From contig JAEZHS010000485.1 in NCBI GenBank assembly GCA_023436825.1, positions 1 through 5,648 on the forward strand: 5,648 bases of DNA, given 5' to 3'. This document shows, piece by piece, positions 1-5,570 of this stretch. The notes beneath the pieces were generated by a model. The model saw only the letters and a program-made list of their open reading frames with translations. It had not been told where the DNA came from and did no database searches. Within the stretch, counting starts at the first letter, position 1. Every line of letters begins with the position of its first letter. This DNA is from Pseudomonadota bacterium (GTDB lineage: Bacteria > Pseudomonadota > Alphaproteobacteria > Reyranellales > Reyranellaceae). A program made the position numbers and the translations under genes.

Positions 1-56
1 CTTCCAGCGCGCTCATGATCATTCGCGCATGTGAATGCGCTTGAGCGCGCTGGAAG
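1..56. repeat. Perfect 15-bp inverted repeat with a nested 6-bp hairpin
   Basis: The arms CTTCCAGCGCGCTCA (1-15) and TGAGCGCGCTGGAAG (42-56) are exact reverse complements. Inside them GCGCAT (25-30) and ATGCGC (35-40) form a second stem around a GTGA tetraloop, leaving an asymmetric internal loop (16-24 against 41). The structure lies 31 bp past the stop codon of the leftward marR remnant, so it could end that transcript. No T-run can be judged because the window starts at base 1. It could equally be a dispersed REP-like palindrome. The base pairing is directly seen; the role is inference. Confidence 0.6.
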
Positions 57-86
57 CGCGCGGTCCGGAAGAATATGAGCGGGACC

Positions 87-286
87 CTAGCGTCCGCTGC
101 TTTCGTCGTTACCTTCCAGCTTCTGGCGCAGTGCCGTCATGACGCGGTGGACGGCCTGCACGTCCTTGACCGAAAGCCCGTCGGCGAGGCCGTTGACCCA
201 CGGCACCTGCAGGCGCATGGCGGCCTCGTAGGTCTCCTTGCCCTTGTCGCTCAGGACGACGTGTCAATTAGGCTATATGGTTTCAT
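87..286 (-). pseudogene. MarR-family transcriptional regulator, internally deleted remnant
   Basis: Reading leftward from 263 to the TAG at 89-87, an open frame of 58 codons encodes HVVLSDKGKETYEAAMRL and continues to ...RQKLEGNDESSGR. This matches the end of the winged helix (the V-x-L-(S/T)-D-K-G element) and the C-terminal dimerisation helix of MarR regulators. An in-frame TGA (266-264) sits directly before it, and nothing upstream restores the HTH core. A possible original start is the ATG at 286-284 (MKPYSLIDTS, then stop), which is in a different frame from the C-terminal part. MarR proteins are usually about 140-150 residues, so some 80 codons including the DNA-recognition helix are missing. 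The simplest reading is an internal deletion with frameshift that joins the first codons to the C-terminal third. Family assignment is by motif; the assignment of the original start is inference. Confidence 0.65.
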
Positions 287-313
287 GATGCCAAGATGAC
301 ATCATGAAACCAT
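277..313. promoter_or_regulatory. Perfect 14-bp inverted repeat, presumed MarR operator of the ABM gene
   Basis: ATGGTTTCATGATG (277-290) and CATCATGAAACCAT (300-313) are exact reverse complements separated by 9 bp. The site lies between the leftward marR remnant and the rightward ABM gene, ending 15 bp before the ABM start codon. MarR dimers typically bind such dyads in the divergent promoter they share with their target. A TATATG stretch at 274-279 could be a -10 element for rightward transcription, but no good -35 is present, perhaps because flanking DNA was deleted. The symmetry is seen; its operator function is inferred from position and neighbour. Confidence 0.55.
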
Positions 314-328
314 GTTCCGGAGCCTCTC

Positions 329-691
329 ATGTTGTGCCCCCTGGACACGGCTTTCCCGATCGACCGCCAGCTCGCCCTCGATGCGTCTCCCGTCGTGCTG
401 GTCAACCTCTCCACTCTCGACAAGGCCGACGAGCCGGCCTTCCTGCAGGCTTGGCAGGGCGATGCGGCGATCATGAAGCGCCAGCCGGGCTTCATCTCGG
501 CGGAGCTTCACCGCGCGATCGGCGAGAGCCCGACCTACCTGAACTACGCCGTTTGGGAATCGACCGCCGACTTCCGTGCCGCCTTCGCCAATCCCGAGTT
601 CCGCTCGAAGCTTTCAGCCTATCCGGCCTCGGCCGTCGCCTCGCCGCATCTGTTCCAGAAGGTGGCGGTATCCGGCATTTGCGTGGCTTAG
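329..691 (+). CDS. Antibiotic biosynthesis monooxygenase (ABM) domain protein
   Basis: The protein has 120 residues, typical for a single-domain ABM (dimeric alpha/beta-barrel) protein. After a short N-terminal extension the first beta-strand reads PVVLVNLSTL (about residues 21-30). The helix with EPAFLQAW..DAAIMKRQPGF follows, then the strand FISAELHRAI, and then TYLNYAVWESTADFRAAF, the strand-plus-helix signature of the family (residues about 72-89). Relatives act as cofactor-free monooxygenases on quinone-like or polyketide substrates or in heme degradation; many are uncharacterised, so no substrate can be named. The start at 329 is supported by GGAG at 319-322, 6 nt upstream. It reads away from the marR remnant and its operator-like dyad. 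With the regulator broken, expression may be constitutive (inference). No downstream operon partner follows. Confidence 0.8.
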   Translation: MLCPLDTAFPIDRQLALDASPVVLVNLSTLDKADEPAFLQAWQGDAAIMKRQPGFISAELHRAIGESPTYLNYAVWESTADFRAAFANPEFRSKLSAYPASAVASPHLFQKVAVSGICVA

Positions 692-1151
692 ATCGCCTAG
701 TCGTCATTCCGAGCGAAGCTGCGCGAAGGGATGCGTAGTTGAGACACCTCGTCCTGCCAAACTGCGACTAGCAACGGGATCAGGCATAGTGCTTCGCTAG
801 CGGCGCCTTCCTGGACCACGTATCCCTCCAGGTATGCGTGCAGGAGAGTCGAGGGCTCGTTCATCATCGCCTATCTTGTCTGCGGTACCACCCACGTACC
901 ACGACGACGAAGGCCCGACTCCCCACACCCCATATCCACTCCCGGCGGGCCGTCCTTTCGTTCGCGCGAGGCGGACGCAACGCTCCACCAAACCGTGGCT
1001 CGCGATCACGCGGCGCGCCATCCGGAAGACGAAAATATGACACGCGAGTCTGCGGCCAGAGTTGCGTAGGCGCAGCCCGATTGCTGTTGGCGATCTCCCC
1101 ATGTCGCGACTAAGTGGCATCCGTTGCTTCGTGTCGCGCTGAGGTGTTGCC
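692..1151. other. Intergenic stretch of 460 bp without a convincing gene
   Basis: No open frame here has both a Shine-Dalgarno sequence and a recognisable protein family. The stretch holds a short dispersed-type repeat at 703-735 and a weak hairpin with 6-bp arms (810-815 and 827-832). Bases about 870-1110 read on the minus strand as a fairly long open stretch (MARRVIASHGLVERC..., from about 1020), which I judge to be a non-coding repeat or decayed sequence. A Shine-Dalgarno-like GAGGT at 1141-1145 belongs to the next gene. The promoter of that gene should lie in the last part of this stretch, but I cannot point to clear -35/-10 boxes. Confidence 0.5.
703..735 (+). repeat. Short intergenic repeat of the GTCATTCCGAGCG type
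   Basis: The stretch GTCATTCCGAGCGAAGC at 703-719, continuing to about 735, begins 11 bp after the ABM stop codon. It resembles the start of the repeat at 5571 (GTCATCCCGACCGGAGC): 14 of the first 17 bases agree, and both continue with a GCGC-containing segment. Sequences of this form are, from memory, abundant between genes in many alphaproteobacterial genomes. Similarity of the two copies is seen in the window; family membership is recalled rather than searched. Confidence 0.45.
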
Positions 1152-3668
1152 ATGTGGATCAGTCCGATCAAGACGCCCTGCATCGTCCAGGTCGATTTCG
1201 GGCCGTGGGGACAGAACCTGCCGGGCGATGGCGAGGCGTATTGCGGGCCGACCTCGATCGTGATGGGTCTCTACTGGATGTCGGCCAACGGCTTCACCCA
1301 GGTCGCGCCGAGCACCTACCACGGGCAGAACGACCCGGCCGCGGTCAACCTCGAGCTGGTCGTCGCCGGGCTGCTCGGCACCTCGTCCGAAACCGGTACG
1401 GGCAGCATGGACGGTGTCACCACCTACCTCGCGGCCTGCGGCATTACCGTCACGCCGGCCAACAATCCGTCGAGTGCCAACCCGGATCTCGGCTGGATCA
1501 TGGAGCAGGTGGCGCCGAACGTCGCGAGCGACCCCACGTCGATCGTGCTCGCCGAATTCTCCGTCGGCTGGTACTCGCCCGACCAGAGCGATCCGTCGCA
1601 GTGGGACAACGACGGCGGCCACGTGCTCGTGCCGATCGGCATCGTTCCCGGCGGCCTGCTGCTGAAGAACTCATACCCGGCATCGCTCTACGACGTGCCC
1701 AACCTGCCGGAGAACGGGCAGCAGGTGGTGCAGATCGTCCCGGTGCCTTCGGGCCTGACCTTGCAGTATCTCGATCTGCCGTCGCAACAGTACAGCCAGA
1801 TCGCGAGCGGCAACAAGGGCAGCAACGGCAGCTACGCCGTCCTGTGGGGCGGCACCGCCTGGATCATCCCGTCGTCGGCCCGTCCCGCGACGCAGGGCTA
1901 TCAGCCCTCGACCTGGGAGATCGACCAGCCCCAGCTCATCGACACCAACGGCGGCAACCTGTCGGTCCTGGCGCCGCTCACAGGAGCGGCCGGTTTCTCG
2001 AAGGCCGGCGAAGGCGTCCTGCTGCTCACCAACACCAATCAGTTGAGCGGCGCCAACGTGGTGAGCGGCGGCATTTTAGCCAGCAGTCAGACATCGGGTG
2101 CACCGTTCGGCACCGGTGGCGTGACCTTGCAGGGCGGCGACCTGCAGCTCGGCGTCGATGCCGAGGGCGCGGTGACGGCCGCGATTGCCTCGGGGAAGGG
2201 CGCCTCGGCGGACGGCGCCGCGCTGGCGATCGACGCGGGCGCTGGCGGCCTCATCCTCACCGGCACCGGCAGCTACGACGTCACGATCGGCGGCAACACC
2301 GACGGCAGCACAGCCAACATGACGCGCGCGGCGGCCGGGACCCTGGTGCTGGCACCCGGAGGAGGGAAGGCGGCTCTCGGCTCGACGCAGCAGGTGCTGG
2401 TCGCCGGTTCGGAGGGCAACCTGCCACCTGTCAGCAACGGCATCGTGCAGCCCTGGCTGCTCGGCCAGGACAGTGACGCGCCAAGCTCCGGCGCCTTCCT
2501 CGATTACGACGACGAGGCGGGATTCGAGCCCGCCGCCGTCACCCTGTCGAGCGAGGTCGGCATCGGCAAGCTGTCGGGCGACGACACGGTCTATGACGTG
2601 GTCGACACGCAGACCATCGAGGACCAAGGGGCCGCCACGGTCGCCGCTCTCGAGATCGGCGGCGGCGAGGTCGCGGGAGCCGATGCGACGTTGACCGTCG
2701 GCAGCCAGGCCAGCAGCGACGTCGCCGGCGTGATCATGAACGGCGGCACGATCGGTGTCGGCACTCTGGCGTTCGGCGCGTCGGAAGCCGTGATCTACAC
2801 CAGCAACGACGGCGGCACGATCGACAGCGCCCTGAGCGGCTCGGGCGGGCTCACCACTTTCGGTCCGGGTTCGCTTACGCTCGGCGGCGACAGCTCGACC
2901 AGCCTGTCGGGCAACGTCACCGTCAATTCCGGCACCCTGGTCCTCTCCGGCAGCACGGGCTCGCCCACCGGCGCGGGCGACATCACGGTCAATGCCGGGG
3001 CGACCCTGCAGGTCACGAGGGCGGGCGGGCTGGCCGGCACGACCGTCACAGCCGGGTCAGGAGGCATCCTCAACATGGACGGCGGCACGCTGGCGTCCGA
3101 CGTCTCGATCACCGCGATCGGCGCGGTCAATCCGAGCGATCCGGGCGGCATCCTGCAAGGCAACGGCACGATCGGCGGCACGGTGACCGTCGGCGGCGTC
3201 GTCCAGGCGGGGCCAGATTCCGGCGTGCTGACGTTCGGCGGCGACGCCACCTTCCAGGCGGATTCGGCGATCTATTGGCAACTGCGGGGCTATCACGAGG
3301 ACGACAAGAACGTGCCGCTGGGTACCTGGTGGAACGTGCTGACCTTCAATTCGTCCAGCAGCGTGATCGGCGCGCAGGGCGCCGCCGTCTCGCTGTTCGT
3401 CGACTTCAGCAAGCTCGACGGCGACCCGGATGGCGGCAACCCGTTCTGGCTGAAGCAGCGCACCTGGACGTTGATGACCTTGACCAACGGCGCCGCCAGC
3501 GCCTGGTTCACCTACGCGAACTTCTGGTTCCTGTCGGGAGATTTCACCATCCTTCCGTGGAACGATACCGTGGTCCAGTTGCAGTGGAATCCGCTGGCGA
3601 CGAAGCGGACGCCCGAAGAACGGCGGCGCGCGGAAGCGCTGGGGCGCCGCAGGCCGGTTGGGCGCTGA
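1152..3668 (+). CDS. C39/papain-like cysteine peptidase domain fused to autotransporter-type beta-strand repeats
   Basis: 838 residues; the start at 1152 is supported by GAGGT (1141-1145) 6 nt upstream. Residues about 11-185 resemble C39-like peptidases. EAYCGPTSIVMGLYWM places the nucleophile at Cys31. GGHVLVPIGI gives His157, and LLLKNSYP gives Asn173, recalling the papain-type Asn. Gln21 or Gln13 may serve the oxyanion hole. From about 280 the chain is Gly/Thr/Ser/Val-rich. Residues 282-335 and 564-621 (for example LTTFGPGSLTLGGD) match the passenger-associated transport repeat pattern, and 665-700 (GNGTIGGTVTVGGVVQAGPDSG) matches the stretch that usually ends an autotransporter passenger. 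A right-handed beta-helix is the likely fold. The end (residues 705-813) is Trp/Phe-rich, followed by a basic tail (RRRAEALGRRRPVGR). No signal peptide, transmembrane helix or C-terminal beta-barrel is visible, so export is unexplained. The gene stands alone and converges on the AraC gene, 20 bp away. Substrate and role are unknown; peptidase activity is inferred from the triad pattern only. Confidence 0.7.
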   Translation: MWISPIKTPCIVQVDFGPWGQNLPGDGEAYCGPTSIVMGLYWMSANGFTQVAPSTYHGQNDPAAVNLELVVAGLLGTSSETGTGSMDGVTTYLAACGITVTPANNPSSANPDLGWIMEQVAPNVASDPTSIVLAEFSVGWYSPDQSDPSQWDNDGGHVLVPIGIVPGGLLLKNSYPASLYDVPNLPENGQQVVQIVPVPSGLTLQYLDLPSQQYSQIASGNKGSNGSYAVLWGGTAWIIPSSARPATQGYQPSTWEIDQPQLIDTNGGNLSVLAPLTGAAGFSKAGEGVLLLTNTNQLSGANVVSGGILASSQTSGAPFGTGGVTLQGGDLQLGVDAEGAVTAAIASGKGASADGAALAIDAGAGGLILTGTGSYDVTIGGNTDGSTANMTRAAAGTLVLAPGGGKAALGSTQQVLVAGSEGNLPPVSNGIVQPWLLGQDSDAPSSGAFLDYDDEAGFEPAAVTLSSEVGIGKLSGDDTVYDVVDTQTIEDQGAATVAALEIGGGEVAGADATLTVGSQASSDVAGVIMNGGTIGVGTLAFGASEAVIYTSNDGGTIDSALSGSGGLTTFGPGSLTLGGDSSTSLSGNVTVNSGTLVLSGSTGSPTGAGDITVNAGATLQVTRAGGLAGTTVTAGSGGILNMDGGTLASDVSITAIGAVNPSDPGGILQGNGTIGGTVTVGGVVQAGPDSGVLTFGGDATFQADSAIYWQLRGYHEDDKNVPLGTWWNVLTFNSSSSVIGAQGAAVSLFVDFSKLDGDPDGGNPFWLKQRTWTLMTLTNGAASAWFTYANFWFLSGDFTILPWNDTVVQLQWNPLATKRTPEERRRAEALGRRRPVGR

Positions 3669-3688
3669 ATGAACTCTCCGGGGCGGCT

Positions 3689-4606
3689 CTACCCGTAGCG
3701 CTCGGCGTTTCGCCTCTGTCGCGCAAACGCGCCGGGCGAGCAGCCCAGCCGGCGGCGGAAGGCCGTGCTGAAGGCGCTGGCCGATTCGTAACCGATGTCT
3801 TCGGCGATCCGATCGAGTGAGCGTGTGCCGCCGCTCAGCGCATCCTGGGCCAGCGTCATGCGCCAGCGCGACAGATACTCCATCGGCGCGCAGCCGACGG
3901 CTTCGGAAAAGCGCGCCGAGAAGCTCGACCGCGACATGCCGCCGAGCTTCGCCAGCGTCGACACCGTCCATCCGGCGCGCACATCCGCATGCATCGCCCG
4001 CAGCACGCGGGCGAGGGCTGGATCGCGCATGCCGGCCAGCAAGCCGGCGGGTACTGCCGCTTGCGTGATGCTGGGACGGCGCAAGCATTCCACCAGCATC
4101 ACGTCGAGCAGACGCTGCAGCACCATCTCCTTGCCCGGCCGATCGGCGGCGCATTCGTCCATGATCAGCTCGACGATCCCGCTCAGTCGCGCCGTGTCGC
4201 CGTCGCCGCCGCGGATATGGATCATCCCGGGCAGCAGCATGAGGATCAGCGAAGCGTTCGCCGGATCGAGGCGGAAGGCGCCGCCCAGCATCTCGAAATC
4301 CGGCTCGCCGTCCGGCTCGCCATGACGAACTGCGCGGGCCGAAGGGCTGCCGGGCACGCAGTCGGCGTCCGGACGGCTCAGCAGCGCGAACGCCGGCGAC
4401 GACGGGAAGAGGACGAAGTCACCATGATCCAGGCGAGCGGGTGCGGTCCCGTCGATGGCGAGCCACGCTCGACCTTTCAGGACGATGCCGAAGCCCGGCT
4501 CACCATAGGGCGCGTAGCGAACGCCCCAGTCACCCCTGCCGGTGATCGGCTTCGAAAGGACCGCGTGAGGGCGGAGCAGGGCGATGATGTCGCTGATGGG
4601 ATCCAT
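3689..4606 (-). CDS. AraC-family transcriptional regulator with N-terminal cupin sensor
   Basis: 305 residues, normal for the family. Residues about 10-135 form a cupin-type ligand-binding domain: GFGIVLKGRAWLAIDG (38-53), then LDHGDFVLFPSSPAF and LPGMIHIRG, the layout of the cupin_6 class of AraC regulators. The C-terminus carries both AraC helix-turn-helix units. The first is at about 213-238 (WTVSTLAKLGGMSRSSFSAR) and the second at about 263-290, with the conserved IAEDIGYESASAFSTAFRR and the family's G-x-SP-x-x-F/Y end (GCSPGAFARQRR). The ligand is unknown. The gene is divergent from the SDR gene, with start codons 97 bp apart, so that dehydrogenase is its most likely target. It may also control itself through the dyad directly in front of its start. 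No strong Shine-Dalgarno precedes the ATG at 4606-4604. The 3' end converges on the peptidase gene, with no clear terminator in the 20-bp gap. Confidence 0.9.
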   Translation of the reverse strand: MDPISDIIALLRPHAVLSKPITGRGDWGVRYAPYGEPGFGIVLKGRAWLAIDGTAPARLDHGDFVLFPSSPAFALLSRPDADCVPGSPSARAVRHGEPDGEPDFEMLGGAFRLDPANASLILMLLPGMIHIRGGDGDTARLSGIVELIMDECAADRPGKEMVLQRLLDVMLVECLRRPSITQAAVPAGLLAGMRDPALARVLRAMHADVRAGWTVSTLAKLGGMSRSSFSARFSEAVGCAPMEYLSRWRMTLAQDALSGGTRSLDRIAEDIGYESASAFSTAFRRRLGCSPGAFARQRRNAERYG

Positions 4607-4636
4607 TTGGACGAATGGTAATGAAATTCGGATAAT
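4607..4636 (+). promoter_or_regulatory. Possible sigma-70-type promoter of the SDR gene
   Basis: TTGGAC (4607-4612) and GATAAT (4631-4636) are separated by 18 bp. The -10 box matches the TATAAT consensus at five of six positions; the -35 box shares only TTG. Transcription would start near 4643, giving an untranslated leader of about 60 nt before the SDR start at 4704. The surrounding A+T-rich patch (4614-4647) stands out from the GC-rich genes on both sides, as promoters do. The boxes are read by eye. Confidence 0.35.
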
Positions 4637-4652
4637 TCATTATTTATCGTCC
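4609..4652. promoter_or_regulatory. 44-bp interrupted dyad between araC-type and SDR genes, candidate operator
   Basis: Two sets of inverted arms share the same centre, between 4630 and 4631. The outer pair is GGACGA (4609-4614) and TCGTCC (4647-4652). The inner pair is TAATGAA (4619-4625) and TTCATTA (4636-4642). The four positions between inner and outer arms do not pair in Watson-Crick fashion, and nor do most of the central ten. The dyad covers the proposed SDR -10 box and begins 2 bp upstream of the AraC start codon, so a bound protein could affect both genes. AraC proteins more often use direct half-sites, so another regulator is possible. Symmetry is seen; binding is inference. Confidence 0.45.
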
Positions 4653-4692
4653 GAGACGTCATGTCTATCCATCCCCGCCAACAGAGCGAGAT

Positions 4693-4700
4693 GGAGAGAG
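4693..4700 (+). promoter_or_regulatory. Ribosome binding site that fixes the SDR start
   Basis: GGAGAGAG at 4693-4700 contains GGAG with 7 nt to the ATG at 4704. The open frame extends upstream to an ATG at 4584, but that start lies inside the AraC coding region, has no comparable site, and would add about 40 residues before the conserved N-terminal KTVLITGTSSGYG strand-and-loop. The start at 4704 is therefore preferred. Confidence 0.75.
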
Positions 4701-4703
4701 CAG

Positions 4704-5525
4704 ATGCCGAAAACAGTCCTCATCACCGGCACGTCGTCGGGCTACGGCAAGGCGACGGCCGACCTGTTCCTGCAACGCGGGTGGAACGTGCTCGCCACGA
4801 TGCGGCGGCCGGATCCGTCGGTGTTCGGCGCCGGATCGGATCGCCTGAAGGTGCTGCCGCTCGACGTGACCAACGAGCGGAGCATCACGGAGGCGATCGC
4901 CGCCGGCATCGCCGCCCATGGCGCCATTGATGCCTGGGTGAACAACGCCGGCATCGGGCTGGGCTCGATCGTCGAGGGGACGCCCGACAGCACGATCCGC
5001 GAGATCTTCGAGACCAATACCTTCGGCGTGTTCGCCGCCTGCCGCGCCATCATTCCCGAGATGCGTCGGCAGGGTCACGGGACGATCGTGAACGTCACCT
5101 CCAGCGTCGCCATCGGCGTCATGCCGCTGGTCGCCGTCTATGCCGCGAGCAAATGCGCCGTCGAGGGCTTCACCGAATCGATGGCCTACGAGCTGGAAGG
5201 CTTCAACATCAAGGCACGCCTGGTCGAACCGGGCTACGCGCCGACGACGAATTTCAGCGCCAACGGCGGCGCGCGCATGCAAGGCCTGATCCCCGCGGAA
5301 TACGCCGGCTTCGCCCAGGCCTGCTTCGCGAAGCTCGCGCAATATCCGACCGCCTATTGCATGGAGGCGGAGGTCGCCGAAGCGGTGTTCGCGGCGGCGA
5401 GCGACCGGAGCGACAGGCTCCGCTATCCCGCCGGTCCGGATTCCAAGCTTCTGGCCGAGCTGCGCTGGAGCACGTCGGAGGACCGCTACCGGCGGCGCAT
5501 GCGCGAGATGTTCAGTCCACACTGA
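4704..5525 (+). CDS. Short-chain dehydrogenase/reductase (classical SDR oxidoreductase)
   Basis: 273 residues, in the 250-280 range of classical SDRs, which interconvert alcohols and ketones with NAD(P)(H) in the cytoplasm. The Rossmann cofactor loop is TGTSSGYG (residues 8-15). Arg34-Arg35 after the second strand suggest a preference for NADP(H). LDVT (53-56) contacts the adenine, and NNAG (80-83) stabilises the sheet. The catalytic tetrad is Asn105, Ser133, Tyr146 and Lys150 (YAASK), all present. The EPG at 175-177 corresponds to the usual PG motif after the sixth strand. The substrate cannot be told from the sequence. The gene is divergent from the AraC-family regulator and is its likely target; it has its own promoter-like boxes and a good ribosome binding site. 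No second gene follows before the repeat at 5571, so it is probably monocistronic. Confidence 0.92.
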   Translation: MPKTVLITGTSSGYGKATADLFLQRGWNVLATMRRPDPSVFGAGSDRLKVLPLDVTNERSITEAIAAGIAAHGAIDAWVNNAGIGLGSIVEGTPDSTIREIFETNTFGVFAACRAIIPEMRRQGHGTIVNVTSSVAIGVMPLVAVYAASKCAVEGFTESMAYELEGFNIKARLVEPGYAPTTNFSANGGARMQGLIPAEYAGFAQACFAKLAQYPTAYCMEAEVAEAVFAAASDRSDRLRYPAGPDSKLLAELRWSTSEDRYRRRMREMFSPH

Positions 5526-5570
5526 GATGCCGCCACTGTTGCGTATCGGCGGTCCTGGTTCCAAGGTCCC

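Noticed and set aside
304..738. 144-codon frame overlapping the ABM gene
   Set aside because: The ABM frame (329-691) has the Shine-Dalgarno sequence and the family motifs; this one starts inside the operator dyad and reads as Arg/Pro-rich shadow sequence.
810..832. Hairpin CCTGGA/TCCAGG as a terminator
   Set aside because: Only a 6-bp stem with an 11-nt loop and no T-run, more than 100 bp past the ABM stop codon; chance occurrence is likely.
797..1183. 128-codon minus-strand frame as a gene
   Set aside because: Its start lies inside the peptidase coding region, no ribosome binding site is seen, and the composition looks like translated non-coding DNA; kept only as part of the intergenic observation.
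1124..2476. 450-codon open frame overlapping the peptidase gene in another frame
   Set aside because: It begins with TTG and is Arg/Gly/His-rich with no family pattern; such long frames are expected opposite or alongside high-GC genes. The 1152-3668 frame has the ribosome binding site and recognisable domains.
3669..3688. Bidirectional terminator between the convergent peptidase and AraC genes
   Set aside because: The 20-bp gap contains no inverted repeat or T-run.
3057..4154. 365-codon minus-strand frame spanning the 3' ends of two genes
   Set aside because: It overlaps both the peptidase gene and the AraC gene in other frames, and its product is a low-complexity Arg/Ala string without motifs.
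4584..4703. N-terminal extension of the SDR protein from the ATG at 4584
   Set aside because: The extension would start inside the AraC gene, lacks a ribosome binding site, and would precede the Rossmann strand that normally begins within the first few residues.
5526..5570. Short hairpin CCGCC/GGCGG after the SDR stop codon
   Set aside because: A 5-bp stem with a 13-nt loop in GC-rich DNA is not distinguishable from chance; the palindrome at 5613-5648 is a better terminator candidate.
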